Source: Paragorgia papillata
Taxonomy: Eukaryota > Cnidaria > Anthozoa > Scleralcyonacea > Coralliidae
Length of the DNA stretch: 64,000 bases
Assembly (NCBI GenBank): GCA_035771165.1
Contig: JAWNZC010000014.1
Span: 1,317,001 to 1,381,000 of the forward strand
Reading direction: 5' to 3'
The notes beneath the pieces were generated by a model, which was not told where the DNA came from, did no database searches, and saw only the letters and a list, made by a program, of their open reading frames with translations. Below, piece after piece: positions 45,361-58,504 of the stretch (position 1 is the first letter of the stretch; every line of letters starts with the position of its first letter). Position numbers and translations under genes: made by a program.

Positions 45361-45709
45361 GAGTATGATCGTTAATAGTTAGAAGTAATAACTGAAGAGA
45401 TGGAAATATTGTTATGAAATTTTTAGAACAATTTGTGTAATTAGTAATTTGATCATAATTGTTTGCATATTTAACTAACATTTTATGTATTAACTAGCAT
45501 GATTACCGTAATCTTTTTGCAAACATTGTCGTAAATAATTGAGATTTTGAAAACGTTGTTATTATATATTATAACAATTAATTATAATTGATCATGATCA
45601 GAGAATTGTTTATTCTTGATACAATGATATCTGCATTTAGTCGTATTTGCCGCTGTGATTGGCTATGGATTACCAGACCCTTTATTATTATAAATAAAAG
45701 TAGCGTGCT

Positions 45710-45870
45710 GCGTAGGCAGTGTAGAAACAACAATCGAAATATAGTGACTATAGATATACTGCCGAAACAGAGAACGTAGGAATCTAACGTTTCGAGCGAA
45801 GGCCCTTCGTCACGTTTCTCTCATTCTCGTCTACGTTCTCTGTTTCGGCAGTATATCTAACTTAAGTTCC
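45710..45870. repeat. Snap-back repeat with hammerhead-like block, relative of 2755-2945
   Basis: GTGCTGCGTAGGCAGTG, then TATACTGCCGAAACAGAGAA and its mirror near 45838-45862. The minus strand has GTGACGAAGGGCCTTCGCTC followed by GAAACG: the first core base is C to G. Confidence 0.6.
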
Positions 45871-46476
45871 TTTATTATTATGCTATTTGTGGTTTCTGGA
45901 GCTATCTCTGACATGACGCCAAGACAAACCGAAATAGAGCGCGTGGAAAAAGCATGCAAATGTTGTTATTTGTTGCTATGGTAATTATACACTTATAAAG
46001 CTTTTTTTTCTTTAATACTCTTTATTCAGTTATATCGTTTTACATTTTACAATTTCCTGTTTTCTATGGTCTAGACTCTAGAGTTCTTTTGCCCTAATGT
46101 CCTATATTTCTGCTTTCTTTCCGTTTCTTCTCCGTATTAATTTATTCTTTTGTAAATTTTTTTGTTCTTTTAGTCTATTTTCTACTATTTTAGTTATTTT
46201 TTAAGTTTTCTATTTGTCAAGTCCGGTTTATTTGTTTGTACGATCAATTTCAAATCCAAGGTTCCTGTATAACGTCAGTTCCATTTTCAAAACTCCGCCA
46301 ACTACTCCTTAAAACTTCAGTCAACAGTTTCTGGTGTTTCTGATCCTTCTGTGTCCTGTCCTTTTTATCCGTTTCCTTATTTCTCCGGTAAAATCCAGGT
46401 CCATCAACTACGGTGGCGGCATAAGTTACTAAAAAAAACTTTGTTCGTAGTATTTATTCTGTTGTTTGTTTTCCAG

Positions 46477-46980
46477 GCCTCGAAAAAAACAAAATGTCAC
46501 TCCGCCAAACCAACAAAAACGAAGATCCATCCGTCTCGATGAGCATTGTGGTAGTCCGAGTCCCGTACTCCCCCCAAAACACTGATTTCAAACACTTTTT
46601 TTCCAAATGTTTACCAACTGTGCATGCGCAGACAAAAACGTCCCTCCGCCCTGGCCAGAAAACGGAGATCGGCCGGCCAGGATGCTCGTTGGATCCTCCT
46701 TGATCACGTGTTCTATTTTTTGATGGTCGCAGTCCTGATTCTCTTTTTATTTCGTAGGTCTTTCGCTGCACATGCGCAGACCAAAAGCTTCACTCCGCCC
46801 AACCACGAAAACGAATTCCACTGGTTGGATGCGGGTTACTCGTCCCACTTGTTTGCTTTCTCCAGCCGGCAGGTCTATTCTTCGACGCCACGCCCAGAGT
46901 TCAGAGATGTGTTCTGCGTACGCGCGCAACTGATGTCTCCGCGACGACAAAACGGAGATCCGCCAGCCGCGCGGTGCGCG
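46477..46980. repeat. GC-rich tandem repeat, period about 148 bp
   Basis: Four diverged units carry a block like GCGCAGACCAAAAG..CTCCGCC..GAAAACGGAGATC at about 46475, 46621, 46769 and 46919. It stands out from the AT-rich surroundings. An open frame (46494-46703) through the first units begins after a possible acceptor TTTTCCAG at 46476. Confidence 0.6.
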
Positions 46981-47043
46981 TCACACCTCTCCTGGGGACA
47001 AGGAGCAAAGACCGGCTAAATGGGTACGGTGTTAGGTATATGG

Positions 47044-47252
47044 TAGCCTGGTACCCTGGCCCAATCAAAGAATATGGGCCAGGTAACCACTAAAGACTTC
47101 TGCTTTCCTATTGGTTGAAATTTCGCGCGTTTTTATTGGCTATGAGTAAAACTGCAATCGTCATAAGTGGATTTAGCCCTGATGACGCGAGAATGTAATT
47201 AGTGGTTACCTGGCCCATATTTATTTTGAAATTGGGCCAGGGTACCAGGCTA
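47044..47252. mobile_element. 209-bp MITE with 9-bp target duplication
   Basis: Inverted ends TAGCCTGGTACCCTGGCCCA and complement, plus inner GGGCCAGGTAACCACT blocks. Exact direct repeats GGTATATGG flank it at 47035-47043 and 47253-47261. Nine-base duplications are typical of Mutator-like elements. Confidence 0.85.
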
Positions 47253-47519
47253 GGTATATGGCCGAGAGGGCGGAGGGTTCGCGAAGGGGTTCACACTTAC
47301 CACCACGGCTCCCGGTCCACCAGGGTGAACTCCTCCTTTTCCAAAGTCTTCTCGCCCCGGCTATAATTTTTCTAGCTTTATTTATCAGGACGGGTTCTGT
47401 CCGGTTTCGCTTAATCGCTACCCTGGGTGCCAGAGGTTTTTCGACGCTCGTGAGGGATAACGGGGACACGCGAGGAAGACAGACGGTAAAGTGGGAGGGG
47501 CCTTATCCCTACTTAAGGT

Positions 47520-49730
47520 GGTATTGGACAAAAAAAGTTTTTTTCTTTAATATTGGTTTATCTAAGGATATCTTGGCAGAAATATATAGGATATGTTTCC
47601 CTGATGTTAAAAAGCTAAGTAAGACATGCGTTGTTACCATGGTATCCAAGCAACAACCCCCTAGTGAGCAAAATATAGCACTTGCGGTGAACAAGATTCT
47701 ATGAGAACTAACGGTCTGACAAACACTAAACAAAGGTTAATGTAAAGCACACACACAGATCTATGCTGTAAACCTCAAAAAAAGTACAAAATTATAAATA
47801 TTTTCGATAAAAATGTTATTTTTTTGAAAAGATGGCTGATTTTTATTCATAAGGCTACAAAACAAGAACTTTTTAACAATGAATAACATTCATTATGCAA
47901 TATATTTGAGGTTTGCAACATAGATCCGTTCATATTACACAGCCTCTAAAAAAGTTTAAAGCATTACATCAAATATTGAATGGGCTAGCGTGTTTGGCGT
48001 CCAGGTACTATTACCAAATTAGGCAACTGAGAAAATCGTGTTTAGAAATTTGAAACCACCATGCTGGCTGAAAACACAATTCCGGCAAAATGCATTTAAA
48101 GTTTACAGTTAAAAACAATGTTCAAATTATTACCCAAATTTGTCCCTATGTCAACATAATCTAATTGTTTTCCATTAAAAAGCCCCAGCTTTACATGGGA
48201 CTCGGTTCATATTTAAAGTTGTCTGCCCACTGTCTGGTTTCTTCTCTGAGAGGATAGTTGTACAAACGTGTATAAATAAACCATTTTGTTTCGACTTGGG
48301 TTATTTCACTGGTCTGTGTCAATTGTTCGTGACTATTTTAGATTCCTATATCTATACTTTAGATGCATATTTTTTACGCGAAAAGTATGATCCGTAACCT
48401 ATTGGGTTTGTTGTTTACAGTTTGGTCTGAATAATATTATTTGTCGGCGAGACGGAAATGGAATGTGGAACGTTTCTTCCTCGGCTTCGAGTACTGCTTA
48501 TTGTTTACTTTCAGTGGATAGTTTTTGTTTGGGGATGTTGCAAATGTTTAGAGGACTAGATATATAGTTTAATATGTGTGTCAGAAAGTGTACAGAAAAG
48601 GGAAACCAGCTTTAGATATTTATCAGTTGTTGTGAAAATTCTGGTGTCGTGTGAAAATTCTGGTGCCGTCTGAAACTGACTCGTCTTAATTTATACGGCT
48701 TCTGGCCGGTTTGGAAAGCGTCTTTTCAAACCGTTTCTGTGACATTAGTGAAGATTATTTTTATCTAAGAATGTTACTGACAGTCTGCCGATCATTTTGA
48801 CAGTAACTTTGCTCAAGGAAAACACTTTAATATATGCCAGTATAAGTACTCTGCAATAAAAATGGCATGAGCCGTAGCCCAATTTTAATAACAAGGGGAA
48901 TTACACCGTACTCAAACAGGAAGTACAAAAGGGAAACCGAAATATAACCTAAGCGAGAGATTATATAGTCACACTTATGTTTCTAAGTTTTAAAAATTGT
49001 TTGTCTTCGACACTTATTGAGCTAGGGACAAATTTGTGTTTTACAACATGGCGGACGCTCCTCGTTTCCTGTCGTGACAGCCTCCCCCATTAGCTTGAAG
49101 CCAGATGATCTGTAAGTTCTTCTACAAGATCAGGAGATCGGTATCATTGGTCTTTATAATGTCCTCACCAGCTAGAACACGACAATGTGGAAACTGAGAA
49201 GTACTCGGAAACAGTTCCATGAGAGCCATGAAACACATCCACTCGTTGCAAAACTCTCTCGCTAATCAACCGTTAACGAAAATATTCAAATAGACCCGCC
49301 CGCGATGAAAAAAACTTGTTTAGAAAAGGATATACGTCATGAAAAGAATTGTATAGCTTCTTTTTTTAAAGTTAGATAGAAGGGGGTAAATAGAGGCAGG
49401 GCAATTAGCGTAAAACGGGGGAAAAATCTGCTCTGCGTTGCGATGAAAACGGACACCATTTTCATTACCTCGCTATAAAGAACGTATCGTTGGCGTTAAA
49501 TTAGTGAAAATACTCAGGAAATACACTTGCCCGTGGAAAGTTAGATAGTTGAGGGTGTCTATTTCACAAAAACAAAAAATTCCAAATTTCGAATTTTTTT
49601 TGTCCAAGACCCCCTTAATCGCGGGAACCTGATAGTTTTTTTGATAAATTCTAGCGTGAGCTTGCGAAATCACGGACGTTTCTGCAATTTGATTGGCTGC
49701 ATAAGGTGGGCCTTTTTTGCGATATTTAAC
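47520..49730. other. Unassigned intergenic DNA
   Basis: Only short frames. A coherent minus-strand peptide (CNEWMCFMALMELFPSTSQF then PHCRVLAGEDIIKTND, about 49110-49260) suggests a degraded transposon gene of unknown type. Confidence 0.3.
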
Positions 49731-49732
49731 CA

Positions 49733-50765
49733 CGTATTTATTTATTTAAAAATCTTTATACATAGCTAATCAACCTTAAGATATAGGTACAATAAATAGA
49801 AACACAATGGTATAAAAATAAAAATGGTTGCTTTTCATTAGGCCGTGTTTGAATGTTATATATAAATATTAAAAAAAAAAATCTAAAAGATTAAAATATT
49901 ATATTACAAATTATTTACAAAATATCTAAAAACATTAAGATATAAAAAATAGTGACAAAAAATAATGGTGTTATCAAGTTGCTGCTAATTACATTTTTCT
50001 AAAACATTTTTCTTTGTCAAACAAGGGAGTTTGTTCCAGATTTTAGCCGCAGCGTAGCCAAAACTTCTCTTCATAGCATTGGTTTTTGGTTTAGACAACA
50101 TCAGCATATTGTTATTACTTCTTAGGTTATATAGTTAGTATTATTCGAAATTTCGAACATAGATGTAATATTTGGAGGACAATTATTGTTTAAAGCCTTG
50201 CTTACATAGGATGTAATTTGTCCCTCTCTTCTTTCTTCTAAAGTTTTCCATCCTAAGTTGGCTAATATTTCATATGAACGAACATCATATGTGTCCCCTG
50301 TTATTACTCTAGCAGCTCTGTTTTGGAGTTTTTGCAACTTGTTTTTTAACGATTGGTTGCAATTCCCCCAATAAACCATAGAGCGATAATCAAAATGAGG
50401 TAAAATTAGCGATTGATATATTGTCTGTAAAGACTGCCGTGAAATATATTGTTTCACGCGTCTTAAAATTCCAATTCCCTTTGAAACTTTTTTGCTGATG
50501 TTGTCTATTTGTTGATTCCAGTTTAAATTTTCATCGACTAGAATCCCTAAACTCTTTGTAACCGAGAGACCCGTTTTAAATCTATTCCTCCTATTTGAAT
50601 TTTTGGGTCATTTTTAGGTCACGTGATAATCTTTGCCGTGTGCCAATTATCATGTATTCTGTTTTACCGACATTAACTGTTAGTTTATTCACAAGAAGCC
50701 AATTGTGAACTTTATTCAATTCACAATTTAACTTATCTTCTAACTCTTTAATAGTCACGTGCACG
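49733..50765 (-). mobile_element. LINE 3' half, antisense (third family)
   Basis: Minus-strand ORF2 C-terminus: NWLLVNKLTVNVGKTEYMII, LGILVDENLNWNQQID, then 111 open codons (50457-50122) with LPHFDYRSMVYWGNCNQSL and LQKLQNRAARVIT. A further frame near 50050 gives RSFGYAAAKIWNKLP. The 3' end is at about 49733 with TTTA repeats. 5'-truncated after RT motif C, with two frameshifts. Confidence 0.8.
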
Positions 50766-50835
50766 GACTCCTAAATGCTAATTTTTCACTGATTTTCCTT
50801 TAATTTAGGAAATTACAATTTAATTCAACAACTTT

Positions 50836-51128
50836 GGCTACGTCCACACGTATAGATCGTTTTCATCTGACGTCACGGCGGCCATATTGGTGTACCAAAA
50901 CAATGAAATGGCGGCCATATTGGTGTACGGTATGGGAATTAGCTCTTTCTTATTCAAATATTTCGTATTGTTTCACCACCCCAATGGGGCCACCGATCAC
51001 GTGAGTGAAAACGATCTATATGTTTTCGTAGCGTTTTCATCTCCGTCCTCAAGGGAATAGAAAACAATGGTCTACTTACCTGAAACAATATGAAAACGCT
51101 ACGAAAACGTATACGTGTGGACGTAGCC
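50836..51128. mobile_element. 293-bp MITE with GGCTACGTCCACACGTATA ends
   Basis: Perfect 19-bp inverted ends, then TTTTCGTAGCGTTTTCAT and its mirror inside. Interior has a GGCGGCCATATTGGTGTAC block twice. Flanking TTT on both sides could be a short duplication. Confidence 0.8.
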
Positions 51129-51699
51129 TTTATTTTACAAAAATAATAGTTTGGTTTCTTATTCGAAACAATGCGATAGTTTACAGAACTGAAGTTCTCG
51201 GAAGTGAAAGTACAGGTGTTTTAATTTATACAATAAAATATAGAAAAATATTTGTTTTCGGACTCGCAAATGAATCGATCTTCGGCCTACGCCGCTTCGA
51301 TCGGGACATTCCTGAGACTTCGGGCAACTTTTACGCGGACATCCAAACCTCTTTGCTATTTATTTGATGCAAATTATATGAGTTACGGTGGCTGCATGTT
51401 GGTAGGACAGCAATTCTATATAACAGGGCAAAGTTTGTCCGTCTATTTCCCCCTGTTCTGTGGTTTTTACTTTTTATACAACTTTATACATGTCATGTGG
51501 TACGATTGCAAAATAAAAATATATAAAATATAAAAAAATAAAATATACTCAGAAGATGTTTAATTTGTCGTGGAGGAGGCCCTTGCATGCAGAGATCGAA
51601 CCTGCAACCACTTATACCTGACCAGGAAATTTGCTAGCGATGGATCCGATCCAACTTTTATCAGTTGCCGGTTTCAGTTGTACTTGAGTGGATGACAGC

Positions 51700-51935
51700 C
51701 TGAAAATGAGAATGCATGACCACGCGTTCTCGATCGCGTTTTACGGCTTCTGACTCGTGTGAGTAGAGTGTAGTTGCTCTCTCCTGTTCTTCAATCTGGT
51801 TAACGTTTTCTCCGGGTTTTCTTGTCTTACTCCATCCTGGGGTCTTAGGGCGAAAAAGCGAGCAAGGGCCGGGTGAATAAGCGGGCGAGGGTGAAAAAGC
51901 GGGCGAGTAAAATCAACACTTATTAATTAACAATT
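51700..51935 (+). mobile_element. SINE body, relative of 33847-34115
   Basis: GAGTAGAGTGTAGTTGCTCT, CTCTCCTGTTCTTC and TTTTCTCCGGGTTTTC match the 5S-SINE body. It ends with AAAATCAACACTTA after a GCGGGCGAGGGTGAAAAA-type insertion. Confidence 0.6.
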
Positions 51936-51939
51936 ATTC

Positions 51940-53600
51940 GCCGAAGGCGGGGTGAATATCGATGAATAATAACCGAGACGAAGTCGAGGTTATTATTCAC
52001 CGATATTCACTGAGCCTGAAGTGAATAATTGTTTTAGTATAAATACACATTTTCCATTTTATTTAATTAGAAACAACATTTTCTTTGAAATTGTTAATTT
52101 CCTCGTCTGTCGCATTGACAAATTGGGTGGCGGCCATCTTGAATAAACGCTGTAGGTGATTATCGAGAATAGTCCGAAGTAGCTCGACCAATCAGCGCGC
52201 GCGATTTTCTATAATCACCTGTATTTATACTAAAGCTTAATTCTAGCCAATTAGGACCAGTGTTTGCAAAATTAACTACGGACCCCTGGATCGATGGGGG
52301 TCGATGTTAAAAGGGATGACTTAAAAAAAAACGTCCAATCTTTTTGCGGCTTTACCAAAATATATCGTCAAATATATGTTTTACAAAAAAAGCTATACGA
52401 TAATCCAGATTTCTGATTAGGGTTAGGGTTTTTGTTGTGGTTAGGTTATCCAGAAGATTGCTAAAATCTTGAGACTTACTACTGAGGCTTAACGACAAAT
52501 TATTTGGAAAAACAAATTTAACGACATATTTAGGAAAAGCCGCGAAATTAGGACTGAACGGATGCATGCATAGTCAATCGAGATATGGTCTGGAAACTCA
52601 GCTAAAGTCTTTTGTTCGCCTTAATTATGCATTTTTGTGCAAGGTCACTGAACACGTTGTAGTTTAGTACAATGAACGAATTGTCCAATAGCAACATTTC
52701 AGTTCAATCACTCAACCGTGCTATTTAAATATTAAATCATTCAAACTAGCTACGTGATAGGATCCGGATCAACCAGTGGGATCAACGGTTAGATATAGTA
52801 CGCCAACGTATATATATATGACGGCTGCGGAGGAGACTAGTTCGATAGAGACAAAAAATATTCGCTTCTTTTTATTCTGTTCTGGTTTCTTACCTTCTTT
52901 ATTTCGCTTTGTCTTCAGATACTTCGAACAATATTAAAATTTATTATATGGAGAAGAGTATTTTACTAGCAACTAAAACACTCGTAGAATCCATATATCA
53001 CTACATCCGGGAACCGAGTGGCGTATTTCTCGTATGTATTAAATGCTCGCGAGTGACATATCGACAAGTCAAAATTTACGCGGTTGTAGTTTTAGTAATA
53101 AAAATAAGATCTTCTATCTTCCGATTCTACTAAAACTTAAACAAAGAACCTTTTGCGTTATGGTTTTCTAGTAATGAAAATGTTTTATTCATGATGCTTT
53201 TTTGAATGCATGTACGTATACAATACTATACATTTCATGGTTCATACACCCTTTATATGCAGTTTGGTATGCCGCAAATCAACAATCACATAATTATTTG
53301 GTGTGGTTTTCATCAATCGTCCTCAACTTAAATTTATGAATGAGTGGAACGAATAATCGCTATCGTTTTGGAAATTTTTTGTTAGGACTTTTATAATACG
53401 TAATCATGGTGAAACATTGACTCAAATATCCGGAAGTCGGAAAGCATAACCGGAAAATGGTTTGTGGTCAAATATTACGTGCCTCTGCTCGTCTCAGCCT
53501 GCTTCCACTTGGCGTAACCAGTATTGAAAGTGAAACAATATATAGTTCCTATTTGTTTGACTTTTACTTCATTTTGATAACACTACGGGCATCGTTTTTG
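51940..53600. other. Upstream region of gene 2
   Basis: Holds a foldback at 51925-52020 (CAATTATTCGCCGAAGGCGG, then AATAATAACCGAGACGAAGT and its mirror) with relatives near 52210. No promoter motif that I can defend. Confidence 0.4.
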
Positions 53601-53610
53601 TATCTTTATT

Positions 53611-53778
53611 ATGGACACAAACTACGAAACGTTTGAATCGCGGCCTAGTGCTGATACTGGTGCTGATACTGCACATAGACTGGATTCAGAACTGAGCTCA
53701 AACACCTCTTCATCATCCACAAGGGAAGTAAATGTCTTTCATTCAATGGTTCGAACGAAAGATTCTCCATTTGGAAAG
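53611..53778 (+). CDS. Multi-pass membrane protein (gene 2), exon 1
   Basis: ATG at 53611 opens 56 codons ending in phase 0 at TTTGGAAAG|GTAATG. The peptide is hydrophilic and rich in Ser, Thr, Asp and Glu (MDTNYETFESRPSADTG, later SSNTSSSSTREV) and has no signal peptide. It ends with RTKDSPFGK just before the first membrane span encoded by exon 2, so it is best read as a cytosolic N-terminus with potential phosphorylation sites. An in-frame stop lies 12 codons into the intron, so splicing is required. The start choice is the only ATG giving a long open exon. Confidence 0.7.
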
Positions 53779-56070
53779 GTAATGATAACTGTTAACACTG
53801 TGAGCTATCTACTATGATCTCTTGTAGTTCTTTAAAACTTTATTATTGTTTATTTTGCGTGTTTATTATATTAAATTCACACATTAGACATTTGAAGTCA
53901 CGGCATGATTTAACCGAGGGTTTATTGTACTGTACACGTTATACATGTACTGTAGTTGGTATAAGTATAGACTACTAATCTAGTATATCAATTACCCACT
54001 ATACCCAGTGAACCACGAGGTGAAATAACTTTTATCAAATTTTCGGACAAATGAAAGTGAATATAAATGCAAAATCTTGTCAGTTTAGCTAAATTTTATA
54101 TAAGAATTTAAAATATTCTACTTGTAATATTGTACAGTCATTTGAACTACACTATATGTAATATTAATAATACCCAAACTGCTTTGAAGGCAATAGTTGA
54201 TTAGTTGACGAAGGTGCATGCAAGCCCGAATCAACTATTATTTCATGGAAATTGAGAGTGGATAATCTAATTATATATTTTAATTAGCATACCATTGTAT
54301 GTAAATATACTAATGTGGATGGTGAAAACAATTCAAAAATGATAGTGTGGATGGAAAATTTTAATACATTTTTGATATGAGGTCTCCATTTTCATTTGAA
54401 AATGGTTAGTGTGGACATCGGCCTTATACTTAGTCATGTCTGGAAATTTTAGGTTTGTGGTGCCTGATGACCATGTGCACACACTGAATTTTGATGTTTG
54501 ATCAATCCCAAAGCTTGAAAGTGCTGCTCGCAAACTCGTAAAATGCGAGTGAAATTTTGGCTTTGGTGAGTTTTAGCAAGTCAGAAAACATTTCACTAGG
54601 AAAGTTTTGCAAGTATGACCTTAATAGGGGAAATTAACAATTTGAAAGTTTCAAAAACGTAACTTCTCATATGTAATAAATTATGTTCACAGTGGTCTGA
54701 CAATCAAATATATTTGTGCAAGCTGAGGAGCAAAGAAAAGAGCCTGGGTACAAGATTTGTAGAAGCTATTCAATACCGAACAGTGCAGTCAGTGGTTTCA
54801 TAAACTAAGTAGTAAATTTGCAAAAATATGAATCGGTTCCTGAAATTCAGTGAAGCAAAGTTTTATTTAATATTACAAATTAATAACTATGGTTTCTATG
54901 GTTACATAGGGGAATTTAACGTTTGCTAGTGTTGCTAGTGAGAATTAAGAAATCTACTGGCACATGTAAATTGCTAGTAGTCTCAAAAGGAAAGGTAGAC
55001 CCTTGATTCCCACAATGCACCATACAATACAAATGTTAATTTCTTGTTGCACCTTAAATCTCTCATATAAATCTAACATGAGCAAGATCTTAGACTACAA
55101 AGTGCACAGTGAGGTAAGGGGGACAGAATAATATGCCATATATGATGTACTTAATCTTAAAGTGCCCATGAAACGAAATTTCTCTTTTTCATAAATTATG
55201 CACATTTAATAGGGCAACCACTGAGTACACATGCAGAGCTAGATCAGATAGTGAAGTATGCCTGCATACCTTACAGTATATCTAATCTCTCTGCAATGAT
55301 AACTGGAGAGAACTATGGCAATGTAAATATTAAATTGGTTGAAATTGAAAATTAATATATCATGATAATCTTTCTAACCTTCAGAATTCTATAATTTTAT
55401 TGTTTGTTTTTAATTTTTTAAATTTTTTTTTGGGGGGGGGATGCCTCTGGACCTCCCTAGATTTCTTGCACGCCTTCAGTGTTGGAACCCCAGTTGTTTT
55501 TCTAGTGACTGTACAGGTCCTAGTACTCAATTTCCTACCCACTATCTATCAAGGAATAGATATCAAGTATAGAGTAACCAATCACAGTGCAGCATTTGCA
55601 ATTTAGTATACTGGTAGTACATTTCTACTTAGCAATTAATTTACAATCAATGCAAATTGTTGAAAATTTGAAAAAGCCAATTTGAATTGTGCTGTTCACT
55701 TGTTTGGAAAGACGAGAATGGTGTTCTGCCATTAATGTGCAACAATTTAGCTGGGAGTGGGATATGCTATTTAGCCCAGCTGGCACTCTTTTCATGACAC
55801 TTCATCGATTGTAGGCTTGTCCATTACGGTAGGTGATTTCTAGCTCAGGAATATTATACTATTATCTTAATGTCAATTGTTGAAGGATACTCTCATTGGC
55901 AGCTTATTTAACAATATCCAGATGATTGATGAACAGGTTAGTGGAATGCTCAATCCAACGCTTCATGATCACCTTTGTTCTTTAATTATGGTAGAGCCGT
56001 CTCTGGGTTGGGGTTGCACGGCATATTTTCAGCGCGGCATATTTTCAGCCCCCCGATTCCCGACGACGTT

Positions 56071-56860
56071 GTGTCACTAAGACGAAAAAATCGTGAATCT
56101 AGTATTGATACGAGTAAACTATAATTTCCAAATGAGGAATACCGGTGTTTTCAGTTTCACAAAATATTGTCTCGTTCTCGAGATATTTAAGTTTCTGAAA
56201 CATGTAAATATTAAGTGCCTCATGACATCATTTTCTCACACAGGAAAAAATAAGATTTACAAAATGAGTAATATATCTGAAACTATGAAGTGGAAATAAT
56301 CCAAACTTTGCACAAGTATAGTTATCATAAAAGTACACTCCACTTTGCGCATCATGTTATTGCTACGGAAACCGTTTAGAACCACGAGTATTTTCACTAA
56401 AAAATTAAATTATTAATTTTATGTTTCTTTTCAAAAGAATATGATGATTGAAACATTCAAAATACAAATTATCTGTGTGTCTACAAATATTCATGTTTAT
56501 GGAGAAAAAATAAACATTTTTGTTTTACAAATGGAAGGCACCTGTTTGCAAACGGTATCCATGGAAACAACATAATGTGAACGTTGGAGTGTATTTTCCG
56601 TATAACTATTCTTGTGCAAAGTTTGTGAATTATTTTTACTTTTAGTTTCAGAGATATTACTCATTTTGTAAATCTTATTTTTGCCTGTGTGAGAAAATGA
56701 TGTCACGAGGCACGTAATTAATTTACATGTTTCAGAAACTTAAATATCTCGAGAACGAGACAATATTTTGTGAAACTGAAAACGCCGGTATTCCTCATTT
56801 GGAAATTATAGTTTACTCATATCAATACTAGATTCACGATTTTTTCCTTAGTGACACTTT
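56071..56860. repeat. Long foldback, arms about 320 bp
   Basis: The left arm 56071-56400 and right arm 56530-56860 are reverse complements with few changes. Both arms contain TTACAAAATGAGTAATAT and its complement, so the same peptide frame appears on both strands; it is not a gene. Lies in intron 1 of gene 2. Confidence 0.8.
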
Positions 56861-56908
56861 AAGGGAGACAGTGAGTATAAACAATAATTATAATATGACA
56901 GCTTATTA

Positions 56909-57069
56909 AGGGCGCTTTCCAATTGACAAGGTTAGACCGGTCAGTCCGGCCAGAATGGACTTGCTTTTGATTAGGAACAAATTTTCCAGTCTGACCGTCC
57001 TAAGTCTCAAACGAATCGTGTTCCATTTAACCGGACTGACCGGTCTGACCGTGTAAATGGAAAGCCCCC
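56909..57069. mobile_element. MITE with GGGCGCTTTCCA ends
   Basis: GGGCGCTTTCCAATTGAC opposes GTGTAAATGGAAAGCCCCC, with inner GACCGGTCAGTCCGG blocks mirrored. Confidence 0.65.
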
Positions 57070-57567
57070 CTAGTAAGCAGAGCTTACATATTGCAATAAT
57101 CAAACAATAACTAGATTGTAAAACAAATAACAACTTAATAGTATGTACTAAGACCTAAGACCTATCACATCGACAACAGTAGTTGATTTCTAGAATCTTC
57201 TCGGCTAACCATGCAGACACCCGGATCTTTAAGTTTGGACATATCTATTTCACTTGGGTATAATATATGCTCACACCAATCCAACGCAGTTTCTTCCGTG
57301 TGACTAGTTTCAGTTAATTGGCTCACACCATTTTGTGGCAGTCCAACAAACTGCACCACACACAACTCTAACATTGCATAGTCGTCCTGGAGGTCACAGA
57401 CTCTTACACTTGATGTAAAAAATCAATGAGGTGACCTTGTGCTTTGGCTGAAAGAAAGTATAGCATAGTTGAAGAAGGCTGAGACCATTACTGTTCATCT
57501 GGCCAATTCCGTAATGACCCAACTGGTACATTCCAGATTCCATTGTCTTCTCCAACTCGGACATTGA

Positions 57568-57648
<81 letters not shown>
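57568..57648. repeat. (AAT)n microsatellite
   Basis: About 27 AATAAT units; poly-Tyr frames on the minus strand here are artefacts. Confidence 0.95.
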
Positions 57649-57649
<1 letters not shown>

Positions 57650-57859
57650 GTAGTCTTTATTAATGAACATAACTCCCAAACAAACGTAGGAGCTTTACAA
57701 TATCAATAGTTAAAAAGTACAAAGTATTTACAATGTATTTAGAAATACTAGTACTGTATATACTCTAATAATACGAAACATATAAAATATCAATCAAAAT
57801 CAAAAAAGACATCTATTTACAAATACTCGTTTAAATCCCGTATGTTTTTGCTGTACATA

Positions 57860-58100
57860 CAAGCTGTCGTAAGTTAAACTCAGAGAAAAACTCTGAGCTC
57901 CAGACGGGACTCGAACCCACAACCTTCCGAATGCATGCCAGCCGGAAGCTCTCACCATGGAGCCGGCACTGGAACTCAGATGGTAGACCGAGGTTGTTTT
58001 CGATATTTATACCTGGGAACTAGTCAAACCGTACGTTTATGGGTACCACTGGCATTCGAAAGGGTGTGGGCTCGAGTCCCGTCATGGAGCTCAGTTATCT
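57860..58100. repeat. Inverted pair of tRNA-SINE pieces
   Basis: 57880-57960 (minus) and 58050-58100 (plus) carry the same T-arm block (GTTCGAGTCCCGTCTGGAGC versus GCTCGAGTCCCGTCATGGAG). A third piece lies at 59347-59440 (minus), sharing AAGCTGTCGTAAGTTAAACT with the first. Confidence 0.6.
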
Positions 58101-58269
58101 GTTATTTTACTTTTTATAATACATCGGCACATTAAAAGAAGATATAATTTCCATTCATCTCGTACCAATCATGCATATGTAGGAAATTGTAGAAAATATT
58201 TACCACAGGAAGAATTGCCGAGGAATCACCAAATTTCTAATTTAATTTTTTTCTATTTCTTTCATCTAG

Positions 58270-58426
58270 CTCAGAGTTCCTTCAGATCTGGAAAACATAG
58301 AAATTGCATTCTTAGTTTTGGCTACTATAAGTATTCTTGGTACTATTGCCATGACAATATATCGCTTATTTCACACAGTTGATGACTCGGATTCCACGTT
58401 TGGAATCGTGTTATTGGTCAATACAG
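58270..58426 (+). CDS. Multi-pass membrane protein (gene 2), exon 2
   Basis: A 157-bp exon, acceptor TTTCATCTAG, donor ACAG|GTGTGT; phase 0 in, phase 1 out. It encodes LRVPSDLENIEIAFLVLA and continues as a first membrane helix (IAFLVLATISILGTIAMTIY). A short loop HTVDDSDS follows, then the first half of a second helix (FGIVLLVN). A hydrophobic pattern, acidic loop and clean splice consensus support a real exon. It is too short to be caught as a long open frame. Confidence 0.75.
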
Positions 58427-58504
58427 GTGTGTATAAGTTATTTAAAATACTGATTATCATCAATATACGAGGCCAAAATTCTCTTTGACTATAAGCTTTA
58501 CACG

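Noticed and set aside
46747..47469. Several medium GC-rich frames on both strands
   Set aside because: They overlap the tandem repeat and MITE and have no conserved motif.
56093..56706. Same peptide (MTSFSHTGKNKIYKM) open on both strands
   Set aside because: Caused by the two arms of one foldback, not by a duplicated gene.
57488..57679. Poly-Tyr frame
   Set aside because: Translation of the (AAT)n tract.
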